Counted from the first letter of the stretch, positions 53,587 to 62,005 are shown. The stretch is 64,000 nt of DNA from Acidobacteriaceae bacterium dw_441 (GCA_018449715.1 JAAVVA010000006.1:331225-395224), one strand, 5' to 3'. Notes: generated from the sequence alone by a model not told the origin. Numbers and translations: made by a program.

Positions 53587-54102
53587 ATGAGCACTAAAAA
53601 TGCAAAGAATAGCAATTCCGCGCATGAAATGGGCAATGGAAGCATTGACGAAATTGATATCGCCATTATCCACATGCTGCAACACAATGGTCGTGCGACA
53701 AACGAAGAGGTAGGCGACGCTGCGGGACTCTCGGCCTCAGCAGCTTCTCGACGCATTCACGCGCTCGAACAGAGAGGCATCATCAAGGGTTATCAGGCCG
53801 TCATTGACGACAAGGCTGTAGGTGCTGATATCACTGTCTTTATCCGTGTCACCCTTGAGCGACAGACCGCTGCTGTTCTACAGGCCTTCGATGCTCGCAT
53901 CCGCCGCTGCCACGGCGTCGCATCCTGCCATCTCATGGCTGGCGACTATGACTACATGCTGCAGGTCAAGGTTGCGGGAATTACCGATTACGAACGCTTC
54001 CACAAGGAAGAATTGTCTCGCCTGCCTGGAATCCGGCGCATCGAATCTAACTTCGCGGTGCGCAACATCTTCGAACGCGAAATATCCATTCGCGAGCGTT
54101 AA
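53587..54102 (+). CDS. Lrp/AsnC family transcriptional regulator
   Basis: A 171-residue regulator. The DNA-binding domain is at about 20-75 (IDEIDIAIIHMLQHNGRAT, GLSASAASRRIHALEQRG, IIKGYQAVID) and the RAM ligand-binding domain follows (DITVFIRVTLERQ, CHLMAGDYDYMLQVKV, GIRRIESNFAVRNIF). Lrp family proteins sense amino acids; those beside alanine dehydrogenase genes often control them. Here it faces the alanine dehydrogenase gene tail to tail and is divergent from the TonB receptor of the peptidase locus. Confidence 0.9.
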   Translation: MSTKNAKNSNSAHEMGNGSIDEIDIAIIHMLQHNGRATNEEVGDAAGLSASAASRRIHALEQRGIIKGYQAVIDDKAVGADITVFIRVTLERQTAAVLQAFDARIRRCHGVASCHLMAGDYDYMLQVKVAGITDYERFHKEELSRLPGIRRIESNFAVRNIFEREISIRER

Positions 54103-54185
54103 AGAATCATGCCCCGAACCATCTCTTCGGCCCAGGGCATGCGTGCTTTCACGTATATCATTGTTAGTGCAGCAGAAAGCGCAAT

Positions 54186-55295
54186 CTATGCCAACACGTC
54201 ACCGGCGGGCACAAACGGCCTGCCTTGCGAAATTGCGACCGGTTCGCACGTTAGTTGCCCGCCAAACGTGTTCAGCCCTTTCATAAAGCCGGTGGATCTC
54301 TTTAGCGCACCTATCCCATGTTCCGCGATCTCCATCACATAAGGGAATGTCGCATTCGTCAGGGCCAGCGTCGATGTATTTGGAACCGCCGCTGGCATAT
54401 TCGTCACGCAGTAATGCACAACGCCAGCAACCACATACGAAGGGTCGCTGTGCGTCGTCGGTCTTGCCGTCTCCACACATCCTCCCTGATCGATGGCGAC
54501 ATCCACAATCACCGCTCCCTGCTTCATCCCTTTGACCATCGACGCCGTCAGCAACTTCGGTGCGGAGGCACCCGGGATAAGTACACCACCAATCAGAAGA
54601 TCGCTCTTCGCCGAAGTAGCCTCGATGTTCCATGAATTCGAAGCCACCGTTCTCACCCTTCCGCCAAAGATATCATCCAGTTCGCGCAGCCGATTCAGAT
54701 TCCAATCCACAATCGTGACGTTCGCTCCCATCCCCACTGCAATCTTCGCCGCATTTGTTCCAACTATTCCGCCTCCCAGGATGCAGACCTCTGCAGGAAG
54801 AACTCCCGGAACACCTCCCAGAAGCAGGCCCCGACCTTCGTTCTCCTTCTGCAGATACGTTGCACCAATCTGTACCGCAATGCGCCCTGCCACCTCTGAC
54901 ATTGGTACCAGCAGAGGAAGCGTTCCCGCTGCATCCTGCAGCGTCTCATAAGCGACGCTCGTAACCTTCGAGGCCAGCAGTTGCTCCGTCAGTTCCGGAA
55001 GAGGGGCCAGGTGGAGATAGGTAAATAGAATCAGGCCGCTCCTGAAGTAACCGTATTCAGCGGGGGTGGGTTCTTTCACTTTGACCACCATCTCCGACTT
55101 GCCCCAGATGTCCTCAGCCGGTGCAAGCCCCGCACCCGCCTCTACATACTCCTCATCTGTAAAAGCCGAGAGCACACCCGCGCCCACCTCTACAAGAACA
55201 CGGTGTCCTCGCTCGACCAGATTTCTCACACCCGCAGGCGTGATTCCCACCCGCGTTTCAAGGTTCTTAACTTCCTTCGGCACCCCAATGCGCAT
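54186..55295 (-). CDS. ald: alanine dehydrogenase
   Basis: A 369-residue enzyme interconverting L-alanine and pyruvate plus ammonia with NAD. Family segments: MRIGVPKEVKNLETRVGITP at the N-terminus, with the substrate-binding Arg and Lys of the family, EPTPAEYGYFRSGLILFTYLHLA (key part FRSGLILFTYLHLA), the NAD-binding GGGIVGTNAAKIA, VIVDVAIDQGGCVET, and PAAVPNTSTLALTNA. The start at 55295 has GGAG upstream and matches the family; a longer reading adds 23 non-family residues. Between an M20 gene upstream and the Lrp gene, it fits amino-acid use after peptide cleavage. Confidence 0.93.
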   Translation of the reverse strand: MRIGVPKEVKNLETRVGITPAGVRNLVERGHRVLVEVGAGVLSAFTDEEYVEAGAGLAPAEDIWGKSEMVVKVKEPTPAEYGYFRSGLILFTYLHLAPLPELTEQLLASKVTSVAYETLQDAAGTLPLLVPMSEVAGRIAVQIGATYLQKENEGRGLLLGGVPGVLPAEVCILGGGIVGTNAAKIAVGMGANVTIVDWNLNRLRELDDIFGGRVRTVASNSWNIEATSAKSDLLIGGVLIPGASAPKLLTASMVKGMKQGAVIVDVAIDQGGCVETARPTTHSDPSYVVAGVVHYCVTNMPAAVPNTSTLALTNATFPYVMEIAEHGIGALKRSTGFMKGLNTFGGQLTCEPVAISQGRPFVPAGDVLA

Positions 55296-55507
55296 CGGCA
55301 ATCGTCTCCTTATCCGCAAGCATAAGAAGTTCGCACCGCCTAAAATTTGCAAAATGACGCACAATCATGCACTTGTAAGCACAAAACATGCATATCTCAT
55401 CCATTTATAAAATTTTTCTATTTACCAGCCGGGATTTTTTTAGTGATATCCAGCCGACATCATCTCTTTTGAAGCACAAAATAACTGCTACGCAATGACT
55501 TGCATGA

Positions 55508-57226
55508 CTATTTTGAGGGCGACGATGTCTTTGGCCTGGGCGGAGTAGTTGTGATCTGCGAGAAATAGTAGATGCTTGCCACTACAAGTTTCTCTGCTCC
55601 GGCCATACCGTTGTCCCATCGTGCTCCCTCCACGGCATAGTATTCGTTTGCGGCATGCGCCCTTCCTCCCTGGCCACCACGAGCGCCCATACCCATCGGA
55701 ATCGAAACACTGCCTACCTTCTGGCCAACCTCACCATCAGCAAAGAGATACGACGGCCAGTAGCCACCAGTGGCCTCCGTCTCCGCCACACCTAGCTCTT
55801 TCTCTGTGCCCAGGTTGTTGTAATGCGATGCCATCATGAAGGGGCCATTGCGGTCTTCCTTCAAACCTAGCAACTCCGCCGCCTTACGATGCGCGTTGGA
55901 GATGTCCGTATTGGGAGAAGATCCACGCGACCAAGGAACGTCGCCGATCAGCTTGATGTCCACGTCCTTATAGCCATTTTTATCCAGCTGTGCACGCAGC
56001 TTCTTGATTAGGTCAAGTCCATTCATCTTCGGAACATAGCGGAAGTTATGCTTGGAGGTAATCTTGTTAGGCAAAATTGCACCCGCACCTCCGGCATACA
56101 TGTTTCCTCCCCAAATACCGTCGAGATTGAAGCTGGTACCAAAACGCCCGTCTTTCAACACTTCTACCGGGTTGTCCGACATGTACCGCGCAACGCCCTG
56201 GCTCTTCGCCATCTCCTGCAGATTCGTCTTCTCTGCCCTCTTCTTCAACTCTTCCATCTGGTCCACAGTTGGCTTCTCCATGTTCTCGAAGAACCCCGCA
56301 ATCAACGGTGTATTGCCATCGTCCGAGGTTAGCGAGGACAGCATGTGTATATGGCGCCAAGCCGGACTGTCCGTCGTTCTCTTCATCACGCCATGAACGT
56401 CCGAAACCGTCGGCCCGCGGCCCCACTTGCTTCCGCTCGTCGTCAGTTCCACGTACACGCAGCCCTCTGAAGGCCCGCCAGCGTACAGAGCATCGGCCTC
56501 CTTCAGCAGGTCAGAATGATCCGCAATAAACTTGCGCAACCCAATATCCATGCGCTCTTCGTCGCCCTCAGCGATAAAGATGAGGTTCACCGGAAGCTTT
56601 CCATTCACGGCCTTGTAGGCCATCAGCGCGTTCAGTTGCGCCATCTCCGGCCCCTTTGAGTTCGTCGCTCCGCGACCCACAATCACACGCGGAATATTGG
56701 GCAGTCCGGCATCTTTACCCGGAATCACGCGGCCTTCAAATGGCGGTGCGACCCATAGATCCGGCTGTGTCACCGGCATTGTGTCGTACTGCCAGTAGAT
56801 GGCGACTGTCTTTGGAGCTCCCTCATCGCACTTGGCGTAAACCACAGGATTGCCGGGGCTTCCATACTCTGTGATCCCTACATCGACCACTCGAGTGTCC
56901 TGGCAGCCGAGCTTGTCGAAGAAGCCCTTTACCATCTCAGCAGATTCGGGAATCCCCTCGCCCGAGTTCGAGATGGAAGGCTGCTGAATCCACTTCTGCA
57001 AGTTCCCCACATGCTCATCAATATGGCCATCGATGTAGTCAAACACCTTCTTCAACTCTGGTGGAGCCTTGCTCTCATCTGGAGCTTTGTTATTCACACC
57101 ATTCGGATTGATGTTCAGCTTTGCCTTTTCCGTTGAGTGGGTATTCTTCGCAACGTCTTTCCTGTTGCACGCAATCGGGCCGCCCAGCAGGCCGATCAGG
57201 CAGAGATAGAACCACTTTGATCGCAT
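55508..57226 (-). CDS. M20 family metallo-hydrolase lipoprotein (third paralog)
   Basis: A 572-residue lipoprotein (GGPIAC) of the same M20 group as the pair at 44641-48091, sharing PSISNSGEGIPESAEMV, AEGDEERMDIG, VSDVHGVMKRTTDSPAWRH and AHAANEYY. Again the metal-binding His is replaced (IYWQYDTMPV, here Gln), and the bridging Asp is Asn (GRGATNSKG). It is more divergent than the other two are from each other. It lies upstream of alanine dehydrogenase after a gap of 212 bases. Confidence 0.82.
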   Translation of the reverse strand: MRSKWFYLCLIGLLGGPIACNRKDVAKNTHSTEKAKLNINPNGVNNKAPDESKAPPELKKVFDYIDGHIDEHVGNLQKWIQQPSISNSGEGIPESAEMVKGFFDKLGCQDTRVVDVGITEYGSPGNPVVYAKCDEGAPKTVAIYWQYDTMPVTQPDLWVAPPFEGRVIPGKDAGLPNIPRVIVGRGATNSKGPEMAQLNALMAYKAVNGKLPVNLIFIAEGDEERMDIGLRKFIADHSDLLKEADALYAGGPSEGCVYVELTTSGSKWGRGPTVSDVHGVMKRTTDSPAWRHIHMLSSLTSDDGNTPLIAGFFENMEKPTVDQMEELKKRAEKTNLQEMAKSQGVARYMSDNPVEVLKDGRFGTSFNLDGIWGGNMYAGGAGAILPNKITSKHNFRYVPKMNGLDLIKKLRAQLDKNGYKDVDIKLIGDVPWSRGSSPNTDISNAHRKAAELLGLKEDRNGPFMMASHYNNLGTEKELGVAETEATGGYWPSYLFADGEVGQKVGSVSIPMGMGARGGQGGRAHAANEYYAVEGARWDNGMAGAEKLVVASIYYFSQITTTPPRPKTSSPSK

Positions 57227-57687
57227 GTGTTAGTCCAAGTGAAATCGCAGCTATGTTTGCAGGCCAAATGGGCCAGGGGCTTTACTACCTGATAACAGAC
57301 ATGCCAGTCGAGTGTTTACCAGAAGATGCGAGCTTCCGCATGGCAATCACTGTCGATCTCCTAGATCGCAAACACTCTGAGGCTGGAAGGCACGGTCTCG
57401 TTCAGCCCATCGTCGGGCCATTCGCAAAGGGGCTACATGGCCCAGATCAATTGCCATTGACTACTGCCACGGTATGAGCACAACGAAATCGTGTCAAGCT
57501 CCTACATCGGCGCAATGTTGCGTCTCTCTCATCATGCAGCCGCTAAATACTTATTTGAAAGAATGCAACGTCTCGGCTACTATTCAACTCAACCAACGCT
57601 CATTTCTCTTATTCAGCGTTGGCTCTCAACAAGTCACATCAGCAAGAAATCACTTGAGGCAATACGTTCTCTCTCTTGGAGCATGTA
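57227..57687. other. gene-free stretch between M20 and copper-locus genes
   Basis: About 460 bases without a convincing gene. It should carry promoters for the divergent M20 lipoprotein and the copper-related operon. An ORF at 57491-57688 has no family features and is rejected. Confidence 0.4.
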
Positions 57688-58515
57688 ATGAAATTGCTGT
57701 CTTCTGTGCTAGCTGTTGTTCTGTTTTCCAGTGGGATCTGTCACCCGGAGCTGCTCAAAGGCTCGTTCGCCCTGCAGGGCAACTCTCCCGAAACGAACGG
57801 ATACCTGAAAGCGACGCAAGGGGCTACGGTGCTCGATCAGAGGCTCGACTTCTGGATGACTCCGACCAAATCTACCACCCCCATCAAGCAATATCAGGTT
57901 GAGATGACTCAGAAGCTGCATGTGGTTCTCGTCAGCGACGACTTCAAAACCTTCCTCCACATTCATCCTCAGCTCGACTCCGCAGGCCACTTTGTCATCA
58001 ATCAGAAACTACCCCGGCCCGCGCTCTATCATGTCTATGCCGACGGCGAGCCGAACAAACTCAACCATCAGGTCTTCCGGTTCGATCTTCCTGTAGGCGT
58101 AGTTGTCGCAGCTCCCCGCAAATTGCCTCCTACAGGAATGGGGGTCAAAGTCGGCCCCTACGAAGTTGATCTCTCCACGGTACGGCTTAAGGCGGGCCAC
58201 ATGGAGATGATCGACGTTGAGATACTCAAAGACGGAAAACCCGCGAAGGATCTTCATCCCTACCTCGGAGTTCCTGCCCATGCAGTCTTCCTCAACGACA
58301 AGGATCTGAGCTACGTGCACGTCCATCCTATGGCGATGGATGGCGACATGGATATGTCGAAGCCAATACCCGAGCTGCCTGATAGTGCATCGACCTCAGG
58401 AGAGATGATGCTGCACGTCGCAATTCAACAGGCTGGAACCTACAAATTGTGGCTGCAGTTCAGGGGCGCCGGCAACCAACTTTACGTCGCAGAATTTACT
58501 ATGTCCGCCAGCTAA
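57688..58515 (+). CDS. exported His/Met-rich protein of the copper locus
   Basis: A 275-residue exported protein (signal SVLAVVLFSSGICHP). It has two similar beta-rich halves, each with a metal-binding-looking triplet: FLHIHPQLD in the first half and YVHVHPMAMDGDMDM in the second. The start at 57688 follows GGAG, six bases upstream. It is followed by CopC and CopD on the same strand, 20 bases to the CopC ATG. A periplasmic copper-binding or chaperone role is inferred. I do not recognise a named family. Confidence 0.72.
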   Translation: MKLLSSVLAVVLFSSGICHPELLKGSFALQGNSPETNGYLKATQGATVLDQRLDFWMTPTKSTTPIKQYQVEMTQKLHVVLVSDDFKTFLHIHPQLDSAGHFVINQKLPRPALYHVYADGEPNKLNHQVFRFDLPVGVVVAAPRKLPPTGMGVKVGPYEVDLSTVRLKAGHMEMIDVEILKDGKPAKDLHPYLGVPAHAVFLNDKDLSYVHVHPMAMDGDMDMSKPIPELPDSASTSGEMMLHVAIQQAGTYKLWLQFRGAGNQLYVAEFTMSAS

Positions 58516-58535
58516 TCAGGAGATATCAGATATCT

Positions 58536-58889
58536 ATGCGTAAATCATCGCTCTTAGCCATTGCCCTCACCTTGCTTTCGGTTCCATCGGCGTGGGCGCA
58601 CGCTCATCCGAAGATCATGGTTCCCGCAGCAGACTCCGCCGGACCCGCTCCTGCAAAGATCATCGTTACCTTCTCCGAGCCTGTAGAGGCAAAGTTCAGT
58701 TCTATCGTTCTCACAACTGAAAAGGGTGAACCCCTCAGTAAAGAGAAGTCGGTGGGCGACCCATCAGATCCTAAGACACTCACTCTGACTCCACCTTCCC
58801 TCGCCACAGGCGATTACCTCGTCCACTGGACCAGTGTCGCACCCGACGGGCACAAGATGCAGGGCGAGTATAAGTTCACGGTGAAGTAG
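58536..58889 (+). CDS. copC: CopC-like periplasmic copper-resistance protein
   Basis: A 117-residue CopC family protein with a signal peptide ending at SAWA and His as the mature N-terminus (HAHPK), a copper(II) ligand in the family. The rest follows the cupredoxin-like fold (ITVTFSEPVE type: KIIVTFSEPVEAKFSS) and ends with the second His in APDGHKMQGEYKFTV. The start at 58536 has AGGAG upstream. It would bind copper in the periplasm and pass it to the CopD gene product, encoded two bases downstream. Confidence 0.9.
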   Translation: MRKSSLLAIALTLLSVPSAWAHAHPKIMVPAADSAGPAPAKIIVTFSEPVEAKFSSIVLTTEKGEPLSKEKSVGDPSDPKTLTLTPPSLATGDYLVHWTSVAPDGHKMQGEYKFTVK

Positions 58890-58891
58890 CA

Positions 58892-59767
58892 GTGTCGCAG
58901 GAGAATCTCTTGCTCACGCTGCACATTGCGTGCAGCAGCACATCCGACATCGCTTTCAGCATCATGTGGGGCAGCATACTAGCGTTGTACTGGAACGCAC
59001 TGCCTCACTCACTTCTCTCTATTCTCTATAAAGTCTTCCATGCTGCGGCCCTTACCCTATGCATGGCCTTACCTCTTCAGCTTCTTCTACTTGCAGCCGA
59101 CATGGCTGGCACAATGCATTGGTCAGAACTTCGCCCCATCCTGCCAGATGTCCTTGCAACCCATGCCGGCAGCGTTCTCCTCTCGCAGTTCATCTGTGTA
59201 TTCCTTACTTCGCTCTCATCCCTGTTGCCACTCGGACCATGGTCGCGACGATCGTTTTCTTCTGCGCTTTTGCTCGCGTTGACAACCTTCAAGGCCACGG
59301 CGGGGCACGCTGCCAGCGATGGCACCTTCTCGTTACGTGAGATAGCGCAATGGCTCCACCTGGTCTCAATCGCCTCATGGGCTGGAGGTATTCTGCTCGC
59401 GGCTTGGTTTATACTTCCCCATCTTGATCGTGAGAGCAGCATGCCTCTTACGTTTTTGCGGAGACTCTCATTTCAATGCACACTATTTCTCGCACTTGTC
59501 TTTCTTAGTGGCGCGTCAAACACCTGGTTAGTCACCGAAGGCCAGTTGGCTCCTCTTAGCTCCTCTACCTGGGGAACTCTGCTAATTGTGAAGATCGCAT
59601 TTGTATTATTTGCTCTGCGTATCGGTTTTCAAAATCGTCGTGACATTCAGGGCGAACTAACGACAAGTACTCAGGCGGTCGTCATAAAACGAATACGGCT
59701 GGAGGCGTTGGTTATGCTCGTCATTCTGTGCGCCTCGGGCTGGCTCAGCAATCTATCTCCAACCTGA
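58892..59767 (+). CDS. copD: CopD-like copper-resistance membrane protein
   Basis: A 291-residue integral membrane protein with about eight hydrophobic helices. The CopD core is visible in LREIAQWLHLVSIASWAGGILLAAW (key part WLHLVSIASWAGGI), with the conserved His and Trp. The GTG start at 58892 lies two bases after the CopC stop. Together with CopC it would move copper across or hold it at the inner membrane. It ends 43 bases before a large dyad at 59811. Confidence 0.85.
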   Translation: MSQENLLLTLHIACSSTSDIAFSIMWGSILALYWNALPHSLLSILYKVFHAAALTLCMALPLQLLLLAADMAGTMHWSELRPILPDVLATHAGSVLLSQFICVFLTSLSSLLPLGPWSRRSFSSALLLALTTFKATAGHAASDGTFSLREIAQWLHLVSIASWAGGILLAAWFILPHLDRESSMPLTFLRRLSFQCTLFLALVFLSGASNTWLVTEGQLAPLSSSTWGTLLIVKIAFVLFALRIGFQNRRDIQGELTTSTQAVVIKRIRLEALVMLVILCASGWLSNLSPT

Positions 59768-59810
59768 GAAAACATCAGCGCTTGCTATAGCGCGTACATG
59801 TAAACCAATC

Positions 59811-59842
59811 TCGAAATAAGTTACATATGTCACTTATTTCGA
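59811..59842. repeat. perfect 11-base inverted repeat after copD
   Basis: TCGAAATAAGT and ACTTATTTCGA with a ten-base spacer TACATATGTC. AT-rich, no T-run after it. It could be an operator for the downstream gene or a weak terminator after copD. The low GC content makes an operator more likely. Confidence 0.45.
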
Positions 59843-60000
59843 TTTACCAGAGATGTAGACCTTTGATATAGCTAAGTGTATTCGTCCCGCAAGACGAACT
59901 CCCTGACCCACGCTGCTCGGCGAGTCGCAGACCAATCAACTGAAAATCTTATCTTGGAATTAAGTTAATTGATCTCTTGTCAGGTCGAATCTTTACGTCC

Positions 60001-60008
60001 CTATACAA
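60001..60008 (-). promoter_or_regulatory. TTGTATAG motif before the broken amidohydrolase gene
   Basis: CTATACAA on the plus strand is TTGTATAG on the minus, the same core as at 33690, 35219 and 35247, here 22 bases before the ATG. A single eight-base match could be chance. Confidence 0.25.
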
Positions 60009-60029
60009 ACTTGCCTGGAGACATCAGTA

Positions 60030-60943
60030 GTGAAACGAATATCGCCGTTCGCACTAGTCTTTTTCGCAGCCTCTCATGTCTTTGCACAGAGCAGCCTTTC
60101 TCCGGAAAAAACCGATCTTATGCAGCATGTCGACAAGAATGCAAAGCTCGCGCAGGTCATGGTGGATACAGTATTTTCCTATGGCGAGCTGGGATTTCAG
60201 GAGACAGAGACATCAAACTACCTTACTTCTGTTCTCGAGAAAAATGGGTTCAAAGTTGAGCGCAATATCGCGGGCATTCCAACCGCCTGGATGGCGACTT
60301 GGGGATAAGGCAAACCCGTTATTGCTTTGGGGTCAGATATAGATTGCATTCCGCAAGCATCGCAAAAACCTGGAGTAGCATGGCATGAACCATTGGTTTC
60401 CGGTGCTCCCGGCCATGGCGAAGGCCATAATTCCGGAGTACCACTCAATATCCTGGCCGCGCTGGCCGTAAAAGCAGAGATGGAAAAACATCACCTGTCT
60501 GGCACCATCAAATTATGGCCGGGCGTTGCTGAGGAGCTTGTAGCAAGCAAGGCTTTTTATGTGCGCGACGGGTACTTCAAAGATGTGGATGCCGTTCTGT
60601 TCGCTCATGTCGCTAACAATCTGGGGACTAACTGGGGCGAAGGCGGACAGACAGGACTAGTGTCGCTGCAATATAACTTCCACGGCGAGTCTGCCCATGC
60701 TGCTGCGCCATGGCGTGGTAAATCGGCACTTGATGCAGTCGAACTCATGGACACAGGATGGAACTTTCACCGCGAGCATCTGCGGCAGCAACAACGCTCT
60801 CACTACGTCATCTCTAATGGCGGCGATCAACCAAATGTCGTTCCTCAATCTGCCTCTGTCTGGTACTACTTCCGCGAAGTGGACTATGACCACATCAAAG
60901 GGCTATGGGAAGATGGTGACCGCATGGCGAAGGGTGCAGCTCT
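60030..60943 (+). pseudogene. M20 (AbgB-like) amidohydrolase, broken twice
   Basis: The product starts with a signal peptide (FALVFFAASHVFAQ) and then follows the aminobenzoyl-glutamate hydrolase B-like M20 pattern: TVFSYGELGFQETET, GKPVIALGSDIDCIPQASQK (20 residues), APGHGEGHNSGV, GVAEELVASKAF, and HGESAHAAAPW. An in-frame TAA at 60306-60308 interrupts it within WGxGKPV, where relatives I know usually have Ser (TCA to TAA would suffice). At about 60943 it runs directly into an integrase tail and loses its C-terminal third. Both lesions point to a dead gene unless the stop is read through. Confidence 0.75.
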
Positions 60944-61096
60944 CATGTTAAGGTCGTGCAGGAGCTGATGCGCCACGCCAAGCTCTCGACCACGATGGAG
61001 ATCTATACGCATCCAGGTATGGAGCGGAAGCGTGAGACTCAAAGTCAGGTCGTCGACATGTTGTTCTCGCGGAAGCGTGCGGAAGCAGCGGCATGA
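60944..61096 (+). pseudogene. tyrosine recombinase, C-terminal fragment
   Basis: A reading of 50 residues, HVKVVQELMRHAKLSTTMEI then YTH, ending SRKRAEAAA and TGA. It holds the box-II H (MRHAKL) and the catalytic Tyr (EIYTH). It has no start of its own and continues straight on from the broken amidohydrolase reading. It completes the integrase fragment at 38863-39327 apart from about 28 residues that would contain HxxR. It lies 100 bases before the tRNA-Val-like attachment fragment, the usual position of an integrase gene. Confidence 0.75.
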
Positions 61097-61504
61097 GAGG
61101 GAGTCGCCACAAGATATTGTGGTGTTTTGTGCCCTCTCTATGCCCATTATGTGCCCTTTTTGGGAACGAAAATGGCGTAAACCATTGATTTATATGGTGG
61201 GCACAGCAGGATTCGAACCTACGACTTCCACCGTGTGAAGGTGGTCGAAGGGTAGACGGCTATTGATTCTAAAATGGTTAACAGCCGGTTTGGTGGCAAA
61301 AAACCGGCATTCTGGGCGCTATTTGCCCCCAAAATGCCCCCAACTTTTCAGTGGGCAAATGGACTGACCGTGGCGGATCAGTCCACCAACTAACTAATTT
61401 CCAATTTGGAAATGGGAAATTTACGCCAAAGCACACACGGGTAACGTGGCCTGAGTCGTGGCTGGTAACTGATGCAACTGCGGCGCGCCTCGCCGACCCC
61501 AATG
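61097..61504. other. attachment-site region with dense inverted repeats
   Basis: No gene. It contains the tRNA-Val-like fragment (61195-61244) and, right of it, four dyads: GCCGGTTT/AAACCGGC (61284-61308), ATTTGCCC/GGGCAAAT (61321-61360), TGGACTGA/TCAGTCCA (61360-61385) and ATTTCCAA/TTGGAAAT (61397-61413). Left of it TGCCC is repeated three times in 61120-61160. Confidence 0.5.
61195..61244 (-). other. 3' half of a tRNA-Val-like gene, probable attachment site
   Basis: On the minus strand: anticodon stem CCACC/GGTGG around loop TTCACAC (anticodon CAC, Val), variable loop AAGTC, a T-arm with TTCGAAT and a 5-bp stem, the 3' acceptor strand TGTGCCC, A and CCA. The D-arm and 5' acceptor strand GGGCACA are missing in the bases that follow (61245-61270), so it is not a complete gene. 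With the integrase tail next to it, this is most likely an integrase attachment site. Confidence 0.65.
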
Positions 61505-62005
61505 TCAGTGAGTCAGGCTGTAATGCAGCAAGTAAAAAACCAAGATGAAGATGGCTGAACCACCACCAGCCCGAAACTTGAGCGAATCAAAAAAATTGTT
61601 CGCTTTTAGGGCGCCGCTAAGAGAAAGGAAGCCTGGCAAAAACACTAGAAAACTTGCTGCGCCCAGCGCCGTTAGCGCACAGCACATCATGTTCTGCTGG
61701 GGAGTGAAATGCTCAAAGTTGAAAGCTAAAAACACTCCAACCATGAGTAGAAGGACGCCTACACCGCAAAGGATTGATTCGCGTTGAAATTTCTGTTTCT
61801 CGATCTGCTTCATATCCACTCCGAACTCAAAACCAGCGGTGGCGCATTGAAGAGCTAATCCTTTCCACTGGTCCGGCATATCTCGCACTGCCTCGATGAA
61901 CGCTGTCATAGAGGTTCCTGGGCATGGCGGATTTTGAGCGAATGACGCCTTGATCTCCGCAACCCGAGCACTGACACGAGCAACGTCCCAATTCTCTTCA
62001 CTCAC
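61505..62005 (-). CDS. three-helix membrane protein of an unknown cassette
   Basis: A 166-residue protein: soluble helical N-terminus of about 75 residues, then three hydrophobic segments (ILCGVGVLLLMVGVFLAFNF, CALTALGAASFLVFLPGFLSL, AIFILVFYLLHYSL). The GTG start overlaps the upstream stop as GTGA (62002-62005), and AGAGG precedes it. The third gene in a tight minus-strand cassette. Small multi-helix membrane proteins in such cassettes are often effectors in defence modules. No family is recognised. Confidence 0.6.
   Translation of the reverse strand: MSEENWDVARVSARVAEIKASFAQNPPCPGTSMTAFIEAVRDMPDQWKGLALQCATAGFEFGVDMKQIEKQKFQRESILCGVGVLLLMVGVFLAFNFEHFTPQQNMMCCALTALGAASFLVFLPGFLSLSGALKANNFFDSLKFRAGGGSAIFILVFYLLHYSLTH

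Noticed and set aside
57491..57688. Small plus-strand ORF before the copper locus
   Set aside because: No ribosome site, no family features, and it overlaps the start region of the next gene.
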